A stretch of DNA of 64,000 nt. Origin: Odobenus rosmarus divergens (lineage: Eukaryota; Chordata; Mammalia; Carnivora; Odobenidae). Within the stretch, counting starts at the first letter, position 1, and the number at the start of each line of letters is the position of its first letter. Location: contig NW_004450380.1 in NCBI RefSeq assembly GCF_000321225.1, positions 838,860 to 902,859 on the forward strand, written 5' to 3'. Positions 37,501-48,210 of the stretch are shown here, one piece after another. Made by a program: the position numbers and the translations under genes. The notes beneath the pieces are model-generated. The model saw only the letters and a list, made by a program, of their open reading frames with translations. It was not told the DNA's origin and searched no databases.

Positions 37501-40500
37501 CTGAGGAGTGGGGGGTGCCTGCCGCTCGCCCCGGATGGGACCTGGAGATGTACGCAGGTTTGCGGGGGTCCTTCCCAAGCCCTGGGGGCCTCGCTGGCCT
37601 CACGTGGGTGCTTCCCCGAAGTTAGCTACCTGCAGGACAGATGGTGCTTGAATAGAACAGCAAATACACTGAATAAAATAAATTAGAAAGCGTCCTCCTG
37701 AACCAAGAGTTTTTGGAAAGAATTCTAAATAGATGAAAACAAACAATTTGATTTCAACCAAATTGTTGTTTTTTTGTTTTTATCCTGATTTTCACCCGAA
37801 TTGTCAGTCTCAAAAATAAACACTGATACATTCCCAGAAAATATTTTTCAAATAAAAACTGACTCTGTTAAAGTTTGCCCTGATTCTTTCAAAACTGTGT
37901 ACAAGACACTGTCAACCAAAGTGACTTGCATATTTTTTTAAATACACTTGAACATATGCAGCTAAAATGTCATTAACTCCCTGCTGCCTGTTTCTCAAGA
38001 GTGACACGAGACCCCTGGTGCTGTGTTGCCAACATAAGGGTCTCGCGACCCTCAGAGAAACTTCCCGAGCAACTCGAATAACACAGTTTAACTTTTGTGG
38101 GTTGGTTGTTTTTTTGTTTTTTTTTTTTTTTCCCACGGAAGGCCCTGTGTGTAATTAATATTGAAAAGCACATACGGCTTCATTGAAGCCAAACTTGCTC
38201 TTCCGTTTAACAGTTCACTTTGTCCAAGAGTGAATAATTTCAGAATGAGACTCATGGAAGAAAAATAAATCGAATTTTCTGTTGCTTCAGACACACTTGC
38301 TCCAGTTATTGCTTCCTGAGTCAGACGTTACATTTTGCAATATAAATTCACAATCAAGATTTTAAAGGGAGCTAAATATTTTAATCCAATTAGACAAGTT
38401 AACAAAACACTGAATATTGCATGGAGTGTGGAGAAGTGGTTCTTGCCTTTAAAAGACTGTGATTCCGTCACATTACAACCCCAAATGTCAGTGTTGTCTT
38501 TATTCTTAACGCTTTCAAACATGAGGCAGCCAGAGGCTCCTCTCTGTGCTGTTGGTGACACTGTCTGTCCTTTGGGAATTCTTAAAAAATCTATTTACCA
38601 TGGAAACATGGTCCCTATAAAACACAGACACCTGCCCATGTGCAGAGGAAGTTCGCAGGACTCGCGGGATTCCAGAAAGCTGGAAGATGACATCGTTGGA
38701 TCGCACGAGTTGTGGGACCCTGGTGTCGGCAGAGCTCCGGGGAGGAGCGGGGCGCAGGAGCTGCCAGATCCGAGGGCGCCTGGGCACTCTGACCCCAGCC
38801 GTGCGCACCCAGGGCTCCCGGCTTCCCCCGCCCCCCCGACTGGGCCGCGGGTCCAAGGCCAGCTCCAGCTGCTGTTTTCCAGAAAGCCAAGGAAGCATCG
38901 CCCCGCCTTCGTTCTGCAAGGAAGGCTTTCCCGCCTCTGCCTTTTCCTTTCTCTGGTTTCTCCCGACTCTTCCCGCTTTGGGAGCCCAGACGCAGGGAGC
39001 CAGGCTTGCGGTCCCCGTGGTCTAGGGACCCCAGGGCTTTGACCTCTGTCTGCACAGACCAGTGGTCGTCAGAGGCCGGAGGGGAGAAGGACTGCCAGGT
39101 GTGCCGGTGACCTCATCGTGAACTCTGGACCCGCTTTGCACCTGCCCACAGCCGGATGGATTCCTGGGAAGGTCAGTGAGCGTGTGGGCCACTTAGGGCG
39201 CGAGGCGGGACTCTGCTGACCTGGAGGCAGCCCGCCGTGTGCCCTGCGGCTTCTGCCACGTCGCGGTCCCCCCCGAAGGCCACATTCCACGAAGTTCTGC
39301 AGAGGACTGGTGAGGGCACCTTCCTCCGAGCGAACCGGTGACCACCTGGAGGAGTCCACATGGCCTGTGTGTGCCGGCCGGCCTTCCCCATGACTCTTGC
39401 TCAGCTCCACAAAGATCACACTTGGTGGCTTATGTGCTCTTGCTGAGTGGGTCAGAAGAGCACAAGAGAGCCTGGACTTCGAGGTCACACCACCGGGGGC
39501 TCAGATCTCAACTCTGTACCACTTCGGGGAAGTGGTTTAGCTTTCCTGTCACTCAGGTCCTGGTCAAAACCAAAACCGAAACCAAAAGCCAAACAAAACC
39601 CTTCAAAAGAAAACCGGCTTCCCCTTAGGAGGGAGCCCCCGCATGACCCCGACTCCGCCGAAGGTGACCGTGAAGCCGGGGTTGGCAGGCATGAAGGGGC
39701 CACTGGATAAATCATTCAGTATCCTTTCTGTACAGGTAGGAGAAAGAAGGCCCAGAGATGAAGTGAACAGAACTGGGAAGTGACTAGCAGGGAACTGAAC
39801 TTCTCAAGAAGGTGTGGACGGGTGGGCATCCATCCGCCTCTCTCCTGGGGCGGGGCCTGCAGCCGGCTCTGCCCCACAAGCAGTAGCTACTGGTGGCTTC
39901 CCTGGAGCTCTGTTCACTGGGGACAAGCTTGAGAATGCCCCAGCTGGAGGTGGGGGCGGGACGCTTTTCTCTGGTTAAAAATAGATGCTTTCTTGCCCGA
40001 GGCACAAGGAACCAGGCCATTTTTTGACCTGGCCGCACAGAGAAGGAAAATGTGCAAATGAGCAAGACGGGGTGGGGGTGTGCATTTGGGGGTAACTAGT
40101 GAGAGAGGCTGGGTGGAGGTGCGCCGATGGAAGCACGGGTCAGGCTGGGGCTGAGCATGCGCGGTCTGTGAGCAGGGGTGAGGCAGGCCGGGCATTCCCC
40201 GGGGCGGCGGGGTGGGGGGCCCGGGGGCTTGGGAACAAAGCGGCAGAAAAGGCTCCGATGGACCCCACAGCGTGGTTGCCTGGGGAACAATTCAGGTCAC
40301 CCAGAGAGACTCATTTTTTAAACTCTGAATTTCAAGTTAAACTTCAGAAATAAACACAAAAGTCAGGGTTTGTGGAGAGAAGGCTCTATTAGGTTTTAAA
40401 ACCAGAACAAAGAAAATGGGGTCGCAGCAGCAGGCGTGCAGACGGGGGCACGTCTGTCATCTGTGGACAGTATTTCAGAAGAGCAGCTGCCAGGGTGCCC

Positions 40501-42686
40501 CATCGGCCCTCCCCTCGACGGGAGGGCAGCCCCAGACCACGGCAGATGTGGCCACACCACCCAAGCAGGCCGCAGCAAGGGCCATGGTGACAGGTTGGAA
40601 GGCAGAGGACGGGGAGGCGGTGGCCGAGGGCTCCAGTCCCAGTTCAGACCAGCTAATGTCCCACTGGCACGCGCGTCCTCACCCCCCCTTCACAGCCAGA
40701 CCGTGATCACTGTGGTGTGGATGGTGGACCCAACTTTCTGGAAATAAGCATGGCTAATAGCCCTAAGTAGTGATGGCAGAGGAGTGAGATTTGGGCAGTA
40801 GCTAAAGGTTCTCTGTCTCTGGACATGCCGTGGGATTGGGGGGAGCACTGAGGAATGTTCTCTACTAAAGCTCCAGCAAATGGAGGGCAACACTGGGTGC
40901 TGCATTTATAGACCAAACAGTGACATGGGCACGGGGTGAATTACTCAGATGTCTACAGGATGGGGCGGGCAGCCGTAGGCACTGGGGATCCCGGACCAGT
41001 GAACGGTAATATTGGGGCTGTAATCCTAAAGTCAGGACAGGCTTTGCATCAAAACCAAATAAAATATCAAACCAGCGAAGAGACAGTGACAGGGAATTTG
41101 CTCCAGGGAGAGAGATTCGGGCTGGCTCCTGTCTGTTTGCTCACACTGGGGACCTCACATCTGCGCTGCTCCCAAGGGTCCCACAGGGGCGGGAGGTCGA
41201 GGGTTCTGGGGAGCCGTCTGAGGGCCGCCAACGGACGGGTAGGGTGATGATCAGTTACTAGATGGGCCCGGAGCCCACAGGCACTATGAACTCATTATAA
41301 GGAGAGATGCCAGTTTTGAGTTTGGATTAAAAGAATTCCTGTGACATTTTCTTTCTACTGCAGGTCTTTACCATTACTCTGTGCACACGTCATGGGGGTG
41401 TGTGTCTTCTACCCGAAGTTTAGTTACATTTTTCTTTTTCGATACGCCTGTCATGGTTTATGCTTATCCTTGTGCTCAGAGACACGCATCCCACTCGCTT
41501 ACTCAGTGCACAGCCCCCGCCTGCGTGCCAAGCATGGCGGCTGCACACGTGACATTCTAATGACCCTTCTACTTACAGACTTGCACACTAAAGAGGCACG
41601 ATCAGTGTCACACACGCCGAGAAGCCTACCTGAGATGGAAACAATCCCTTTTTGCATCTTTCAAGAGAGGCAGCAAATTGATTTTCCTATTTCTCTTGCG
41701 TGAATTCTGATCTTTTGCTCACTATCCTGTCTTGGAAATCCTCAAGTAATCGTGGCTGAAACTGGGTTCTCACAGGAGCCCCACTCCCTCCACCGATTCT
41801 AGCTCAGGAAATCTGCGTTGGGGAGGGCAAAGGCCCACATGTCTTTCTGGAGGTGGTTGCCAGCCAGCCAGACCAGACCAGACCTCCCACTCCTCAAGGT
41901 CAAGGACTGTGTCTTATTCATCTTCCCACGTGGTACCGGGTAGGTACACAGGAGGTGCCCTGTTTTGTACAATGAAACTGTCTGCAGTGGTTTCTGGCAC
42001 CACTTCTGGCCGTGGGTTAAACTAATCTGAGCAGCCCGGTGCGCCAGGGCCATCAACGGTGTACTCAGAACTCCACTTACCTGTGATTCCCTCAACCCAG
42101 TTTTCAGGAGCTGGTTTTGATACCTTTATTCCTGTTTAAAGCCAAGAGGCCAGATACACCAAATCCCTCTTCCAGCATGTGGGAGGTGGTTTCCATGTGA
42201 AAAAAATGCCTTTATATATGTTATAATAACATGTCTGCCACTAAAAACTTGGGAAGTTTTAGCTCGTTTTGATTTCACTAGGAATGTCTCAGGGACACTT
42301 GGCCTGCATCCTGTTTTTGTTCTAGCTTCCCCAGCTGTAATGTCTGAGCAGTTTTCAGTAAACAGATCCTGGTGTGGATCAGGATCTCCTTCCCCTGACA
42401 GGGAGGTGGTGGCTCTCCGGCCACACCCTGTCATCGGCCTGCCCTTCCTCAAGAGACAGACACACCTCTGGGGTACAAATGGTTTTCAGAGTTCAAGCCT
42501 TAAAACAAAGTCGTTCACCTCATGTTCCGTGGTCAAGTAGGAGCACAAGCTTTTCATGCGTCTGGTTACATACAGTCTCTGCATTTTTAGCAAAAGAGTT
42601 GATTTTTCTCCGTAAATGTAGAAGGGGCACCTCAGCCAGCGAGAAGACAAATCACAGGGAAGAACAAAATCTATTTAAACTTACTT

Positions 42687-42692
42687 TTTATT
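42687..42692 (-). terminator. AKT3: AATAAA polyA signal, distal AKT3 end
   Basis: The complement of TTTATT gives AATAAA, one base after the TGA of the alternative AKT3 isoform and inside the SDCCAG8 polypyrimidine tract region. It could serve both the alternative isoform and the longest canonical 3'UTR. Inferred from the hexamer and position only. Confidence 0.55.
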
Positions 42693-42693
42693 A

Positions 42694-42737
42694 TCATTTT
42701 TTCCAGTTACCCAGCATGCGACAATCTGATTGCTGAC
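42694..42737 (-). CDS. AKT3: AKT3 alternative last coding exon (465-aa isoform), antisense to SDCCAG8
   Basis: Reading the - strand from 42737, two bases complete a codon begun by the upstream AKT3 exon (T+GT = Cys). QQSDCRMLGNWKK and TGA (complement of 42694-42696) follow. This is the replacement C-terminus of the known 465-residue AKT3 isoform, recalled in human as CQQSDCGMLGNWKK; 451+14 gives exactly 465. The acceptor is a pyrimidine-rich tract ending CGTCCAG, complementary to 42738 upward, reached by a 10.6-kb intron that skips the canonical exon and its 3'UTR. The product lacks the hydrophobic motif and Ser472. An AATAAA lies one base after the stop (complement of 42687-42692). Use of this splice in this species is inferred from sequence conservation. 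Confidence 0.85.
42707..42736 (+). CDS. SDCCAG8: SDCCAG8 terminal coding segment and stop
   Basis: The last coding bases of SDCCAG8 read L-P-S-M-R-Q-S-D-C and then TGA at 42734-42736. They follow a polypyrimidine tract ending TTTTTTCCAG (AG at 42705-42706). Joined in phase to the upstream exon, this gives ...RLRSQ-LPSMRQSDC, the known extreme C-terminus of the family; my recollection of human is LPSMPQSDC, so Arg replaces Pro here. The whole segment lies antisense inside the alternative last coding exon of AKT3. The splice acceptor, reading frame and stop are therefore all constrained from both strands. The 3'UTR is listed separately. Confidence 0.93.
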   Translation, partial: LPSMRQSDC

Positions 42738-43050
42738 CTGGACGAAACAGAGTGAAATAAATGGTTTACAAAGAGATATTTACATTCATCTGATTTGTTC
42801 GTGAGATGCCACAGCACACCACGACCTTCCGGAACAGTGGCCAGCGCCCAGGATGGCAGCGGGCCGCTCGCTCGGCGCCCCGTCCGCTGCTCGGCGGCAC
42901 CTGTGTGCGGGCGGCCCGCGGCTCAGCTCTGGCACCAGACGAGGAGCCCTCCTGCTATGTTTCCAGAAATGGCTTGAAGTGATGATGTTTTTAAGATCTG
43001 CTCATTTGTATGCTGTTACACACGACTTTCAATAAATGAACTTTTTAAAG
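42737..43050 (+). other. SDCCAG8: SDCCAG8 3'UTR with two polyA signals
   Basis: Non-coding tail after the SDCCAG8 stop. AATAAA hexamers occur at 42756-42761 (about 20 bases after the stop) and at 43031-43036. The distal one gives a 3'UTR of roughly 310 bases, close to what I remember for the short human 3'UTR, so I place the end near 43050 (inferred). A CpG-dense patch sits inside at about 42830-42940. The same DNA is transcribed in the opposite direction if AKT3 reads through to its distal end. Confidence 0.7.
43031..43036 (+). terminator. SDCCAG8: AATAAA polyA signal, SDCCAG8 main end
   Basis: AATAAA in the context TTCAATAAATGAAC, about 300 bases after the SDCCAG8 stop, followed by a T-rich stretch. 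It gives the expected short 3'UTR. An earlier hexamer at 42756-42761 is the alternative. Confidence 0.65.
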
Positions 43051-44717
43051 ACCTGAATTGTAATGTTTCCTTTTTACCTTGTAGTGATGAACGAAACACA
43101 CCAAAAAGGCACATATTTTAACTAGGCCAGAGGGTATTAAGGACCAGACTTTCTTCCTGCCATTCACGTTTCCTTCCCTCTTCGTGAGCTAGAGAGCATC
43201 CTTTAACTTCTGATGCTTTTAATCAACATCTCGTAAGACTCCATTACTTATCATCCTGCTACTCTGGGCACAGTCGGGAGACACCAGGAAGCACTGTTTA
43301 TCCTGTCCACTCTGTTCACAAGGAAAACAGACAAGAAAGCATCTTTGGCTTGGTGGTGTCGGGTTTCTTCTCGAATGTGCGGTGTTTGAGAGAGGCCTAC
43401 GAATGTACTTCGTGGAATTACAAAGTTGACTTCGAGGTCTATCAGATATCTGTACACAAATCGTTATTTTAGTTTAAGAGAATATTTCTACTACACACAG
43501 TTAAGCCCTCAGATGCTTGAAAGTAATAAAAACCGGGCACTGAAAGTGTTGTATTGTCCTTTTGAGGAGGACAATGAAGCGCTAAAGGCAAGGCAAGGCT
43601 GCGGGCGGGAGGAGGCCCTGACCTCAGGCCCTTCTCCTGGCTAGTGATCCCAAACCCTTGCTCTCACCGGGCCCCCGTGGCCTCTCCGGATGGACAGGGA
43701 TTAGGCTTTGGAGGAGGTGGGATGATACACACGCAGAGACCTTTCGAAAGTCTCTCGAGCATGGAAAAGTTTCAAGCCTGAAAGAGTAGAACTTCTACTA
43801 TTTGGATTCAGTTTTTTATTTAATCCAATGTGCGAGACATCAAGGTTGTCACCTAAGATATGTTAATCGTCCCTAATTCTGTTTGAGGACTACAGTAAAT
43901 AAATTACACAATATTCTACAAATAGCACCCTTAAAGAATTGTAGAGGTCACTTTATTTTAGCCTCCTGGATCTGTCCATCCCAGTGTTTTCAAGAGAAAA
44001 GCACACGGAAGAACGCCCTCAGATCTGGCTGTGTGACACACACGTGCCTGACTAACTCTGGTCCCAAAGCCATTCCTCTACTTAGCTTAGTCAGGAGCAA
44101 AGCCAAGTTTGTACAACTGTAGGTTTATGAGGTAAAATCAGAAAAAGGCCCCATCCAAAATAAGTCTAGATAAATCAGACTGGAGTACAACCACCCTACC
44201 CATCCCTCACCCACGACTAAGTTTGTTAATTTGCCAACGTACATCCTAAGAAAGGAAGTATGCAGAGCAACACGTGTAAGGTTATCAGGAAGACATTACT
44301 GAGGAGCGACACTCCTGAAGAGTCCTGGGCCCAAACCGTCAGGTGTGAAGCTTGTTAGGTCCCTAATGCATCTCCAGGGAGCCCCCTTCTTCCATCTCTG
44401 ACTTCACGGGAGATGCTCCTGAGACCCATCGCTGAGGGGTCGGCAACTCCCCTTCAGATGCGGCCCCTCGTCCAAGTTCGCACAACTGCACTATTGCCAT
44501 TTTACTGAAGTAATAACAAAGCAGTCCTGCATGTGTCCGGGGCTACAAGAGACGGACAATAGTTATTCTCCTCTCACATTTATACAGGGTAGGTTAATAC
44601 CAGCTGGAGCTATTAAAAATCTTTTTTTTTTTTTCCAGAAAAGAATAATTGATTTTCTGAGACTACAAAACCACGTCCAACAACAATAAACAGAGAAGTA
44701 GCAGATTGACATAGTGC

Positions 44718-44723
44718 TTTATT
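44718..44723 (-). terminator. AKT3: AATAAA polyA signal, proximal AKT3 candidate
   Basis: The minus strand reads AAATAAAGCACTATG about 3.5 kb after the canonical AKT3 stop. It is a plausible site for a shorter 3'UTR form that would keep the miR-29 and miR-15/16 sites and avoid overlap with SDCCAG8. Position-based inference. Confidence 0.4.
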
Positions 44724-45577
44724 TAAGCCGTCTGTACGAAGGAAAATAATGTGCATCCCTATCATATACGTGTAAAAATACTAAGGATGTACAGTGTACA
44801 AAAACAGTTTCTTGTAGTTATTTCACATCCTTGTGGGTCATATACTTAAGGAAATGAACAGTTTTAGTATGACCGACAGTAATAGTAATACAGTTTTTCT
44901 TGGGTTCATAGTTGCGTCTGCTTAAAATCCTTAACCAGATGACTAGATCTTGCGCGGATCTAATGAAAGAACTAGCAAGGTCAAGAAATGTCACAAACTA
45001 TAAAGCTACAGGGAGGTAATTCAATTACCAATTTAGAGGTTTTCTTTTTATTTAAATAAATACTTTACATTTCATGCTTGCCTGTAATGCACTACCAGGA
45101 GCAAGATAAGGAAATTCTACTGTAGACAGTACGAACAGTAGCAGCAAAGTGTGTACGTTGAGGTGTAATACAGAGACCCTGCAGTTAGTAAGGAAGGCCC
45201 TTACTTTTGTCCTCTAGGAGAAGCAAGGGGCCCCTGCAAGAACAGTCAGCTTTAAGAAGCCGGAAATCAGGTAAGGGAAATGGAAAACAATACTGGAATA
45301 ATGCTATGTCATTAGTGTAGAAAGCAAAGCTGTGAGCAACCTGCCAAAAAATCCAAGCAGAAATGGCCAATTTCCTCCCAGATGGCTGCATTAAGACAAG
45401 AGGGCAGACTTCACGGAAGTTAGTGCGGGATGGAGTCCGCAGTATCTGACCCGTGTTCTGATGGAGTGATGCTGGGTTCCGGGCCTCGCCTTCTGCCAGC
45501 AGCCCCCACCCCAGTCACGGCAGCCCCCACCCCCGCCACGGACAGCCCCGAGGGCAGGTGCGGACACCTCCCTCTAC

Positions 45578-45598
45578 ACACGCACGCACGCACGCACA
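45578..45598 (+). repeat. (CACG)n microsatellite in AKT3 3'UTR
   Basis: CACACG followed by repeated CACG units. Located about 2.6 kb after the canonical AKT3 stop. Confidence 0.85.
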
Positions 45599-46542
45599 CT
45601 TGTTTTCCTGTCGTTCCTCCACACCAGCTGATGGACACCTGGGAGTGAGGGTGAGGGGCACTGGATATGAAAGCCAAGGAAAGGCCCCGCGGGCCCCTGG
45701 CGCATCCTGAGGCCCAGCGTGAGCGAGCTCTGCACGCACGTGGGCTGCGGAACCAAGCCAGCTGTGAGGAGTGGCCAGCCCGGGGCACTGTCAGCGCGGT
45801 CATTCATCCTCACGAAGTGTCCTTGGCCAAGGTTACAGGAAATCACCTCAAGGTTGCGGGGTGGGGGGGGAAGCTATCCAAGTCCTTAGTGTACGGGGTC
45901 ACCCTCCTCGAGACAGAGGGCCACTCCGCACAAACATCAGCCAGCCTCAGCCGCCTTCTCTGCCTCTATCTGCTCCTCTTGGATAAAAATGGATGTGAGA
46001 CAACTTACAGGACATACCTTCTAGTCTACTTTCTGGTCAAAGTGAAACATTCAACAGAATTCCAAGGAGGGAGAAAAAGTGAAGTGACATGTGTAAGTAA
46101 GAATGAACTACCATTTCCTGTAACTTCCTACTCAATGCTAAGGATGAACTTCACTCAGGTAGGAACATGAAAAATTAGGATAAAACCTATGTCTGAATAT
46201 GTCTTAGCTGCCTTAGTAAAATGCCCTTTGACCCCCGTCAGTCCCAGTGGCCCGCCCACCGCCAGCAGTGGTGTCTCATCTACAGATCCACACTTCCAGC
46301 GCCACGAGGCTAAGACATCTGCGTATGAATGATTCATCCTACTTAGAAAGTTACTTGCTTTTCCACACAATGCATCTGAGTCATCATACCACGTCATGCC
46401 GCAGTGTTCCACGGGGAGCTGTCAGAACGTGTGACTACACACATCTCCACGATCGCTCCATGGGGCCGGCTGGCCTCCCGCGGCCGCGGCGAGCACCCCC
46501 AGCCCCTGGACTTCATAGGCTGCTTTGGAAAATGTCAGCTCC

Positions 46543-46550
46543 TAGCACCA
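46543..46550 (-). promoter_or_regulatory. miR-29 8-mer seed match in AKT3 3'UTR
   Basis: The minus strand reads TGGTGCTA, a perfect 8-mer complement to the miR-29 seed. A second 7-mer, TGGTGCT, is at 46968-46974, about 0.4 kb closer to the stop codon. AKT3 is a reported miR-29 target, which supports function; the sites themselves are seen directly. Confidence 0.6.
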
Positions 46551-47423
46551 AAGGGTTTAATCTGAAGATCATCATTAATGAAGGAGAAAGATGAGGTTTG
46601 CATACATGTCCCCTTTCAGTGAGAAATGTTGGAATTTGGGGACATGAATATATACAGAAAAAGAAAAGTTGGAGGTGTTTTTTTTGTGTGTGTGTTGTTT
46701 TGTTTTCTCCCTGATGGCTTAATTCAGTGATAAATGTACCATGATCGGAATAAACACACCAGGTTCTTACCCCTTACTGCCTACTTTGTGAACACTCGAG
46801 ATGTGTGCATTTTGCCAAGTACGGTGCATTTGTCACGGTCATGCCGGTCGCAGTTCCTTTCATGGTGAGACGTCGCTGGGCCGTCAGAGCGTTTCCTTTC
46901 TCAGTCGACAGCAACATCCTTCCGTCTCAACCCCTCGGCATGGAGAGCTGGGGATTTTCTCCCTTTGAGCACCAAGGGGTTCAGTGCCAGCATCTCTTCT
47001 CCCAAAGCCCAATTCTAACCAATGTGTACAATTTCAGAGCCTCATCAAATTTTGTTACAAAGGAGAAAAAGTGCATGATTCTCATTGCCGTGTACATTCC
47101 TTGCACATGGGTCAAAATAAACTGCAGTGAGTCTAGTTCATGTAAGTTGGAGCTGCATTTGCTAACATGACACACAATTTTCTTCACTAAGAAATAAATA
47201 CTACTGCAATATAAACAAAATCATAAAAGGACATTCAAAGTTTTAACATCCGAGAAAAAGCTAATTCACATAGAACTGAAAGTCAAAACTTAAAACAAAT
47301 AAGGCAAACACCTGTTTACCTTGGTGTACAAATTTTGGTGAAAAGCAGGATCATTATACCTGTCTACATTCTTCAGCCATCAGAGGTGATAAATATCAAG
47401 AAGGGAAAAAGGTTTCCAAGCAC

Positions 47424-47438
47424 GGGGGGGGGGGGGGG
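47424..47438 (+). repeat. G15 homopolymer in AKT3 3'UTR (C15 in the RNA)
   Basis: Run of 15 G on +, giving a C-run in the AKT3 transcript, the kind of sequence poly(C)-binding proteins recognise. Function is not shown. Confidence 0.9.
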
Positions 47439-48001
47439 AAGCTCTCTGGTGCAAATCGTGTCATCGAGCCTGTAAGCGACCTTGCCTCTGCTGTGCATAT
47501 GCCTCCTTCCTTGGAAGAGCAGTGTCCATCTTGCCAACGACCGCCCGTGAAATGTGGACGTCCGGGTGGCACAGCGGGCTTCCTGTGCAGTGTCCATCAG
47601 GGACTATGTGTGCATCTAGCGCTCTACCTCAACGGTCGTTCGGTCCTTCTCTCAGATGCTTCCCTACGGATTCCGGCCAGGTCTAAGTGCGCGATCCCCA
47701 CCATACGCACTGACCTCTTAGGCCTTCCTACAATTCTGCATATGCACATCACCACCCTGCCACAATTGCTTGTTCTGAATTATAAACTAAATCTTCTTAG
47801 TCTAATTAGTTTTCGATGTATCTTCTAGAAAGTTAAAAAATGTACCTAGAATCAGTGTATCTCATTTAGCCTTCACTGTTAGGGAAAAACAAAAACGAAA
47901 AGACCGAAAGATGACAACTGGTGCACAAATGAACAATGGTGGGCTCATGACTTCCAAAGATTGTAAAATTACCTCTTAAAGTTGCTAGAATAGTAAGACA
48001 G

Positions 48002-48009
48002 TAGCAGCA
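48002..48009 (-). promoter_or_regulatory. miR-15/16 8-mer seed match near start of AKT3 3'UTR
   Basis: The minus strand reads TGCTGCTA about 200 bases after the canonical stop. A second identical 8-mer lies at 45139-45146. Both fit the miR-15/16/195/424/497 seed. Function is inferred from seed and location. Confidence 0.55.
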
Positions 48010-48210
48010 GCGGCATGAGACCGTAGACGGAGATACAATTTCATGCAAAAACAAACAAGTGTGTTTGCGTCCATGTGTGTTCTCGTGGGGTGAGAGTGGG
48101 CTGGGTGTCTGGAGGCGCTCCTGCTTTTTAAGAGCTACGACTGGTGTGATGTCCGGGAATCGTCTTGAGGAGGAAATCTGGGACGACAGTGAAGGGGCGG
48201 GACGGGGGCC

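Larger units (their letters stand above)
33909..42706 (+). other. SDCCAG8: SDCCAG8 last intron
   Basis: An 8.8-kb intron with GT at 33909 and AG at 42706. It contains MIR/L2-like relics and no CAN-SINE. No convincing exon or RNA gene is visible. Longer AKT3 transcripts could enter its right end on the opposite strand. Confidence 0.85.
42670..48210 (-). other. AKT3: AKT3 3'UTR (canonical transcript), end uncertain
   Basis: About 5.5 kb follow the canonical AKT3 stop with no gene-like frame and no CAN-SINE, consistent with the multi-kb human AKT3 3'UTR. Minus-strand AATAAA hexamers lie at 45047-45052, 44718-44723, 43952-43957, 43815-43820 and 42687-42692. The last would end the transcript near 42.67 kb, overlapping the SDCCAG8 terminal exon completely. 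Seed matches to microRNAs reported to target AKT3 are visible: miR-29 at 46543-46550 (8-mer) and 46968-46974 (7-mer), and miR-15/16 at 45139-45146 and 48002-48009 (8-mers). A C-run (15 G on +) at 47424-47438 and a (CACG)n tract near 45578-45598 are also included. Which polyA sites are used is not visible in the DNA. Confidence 0.7.
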
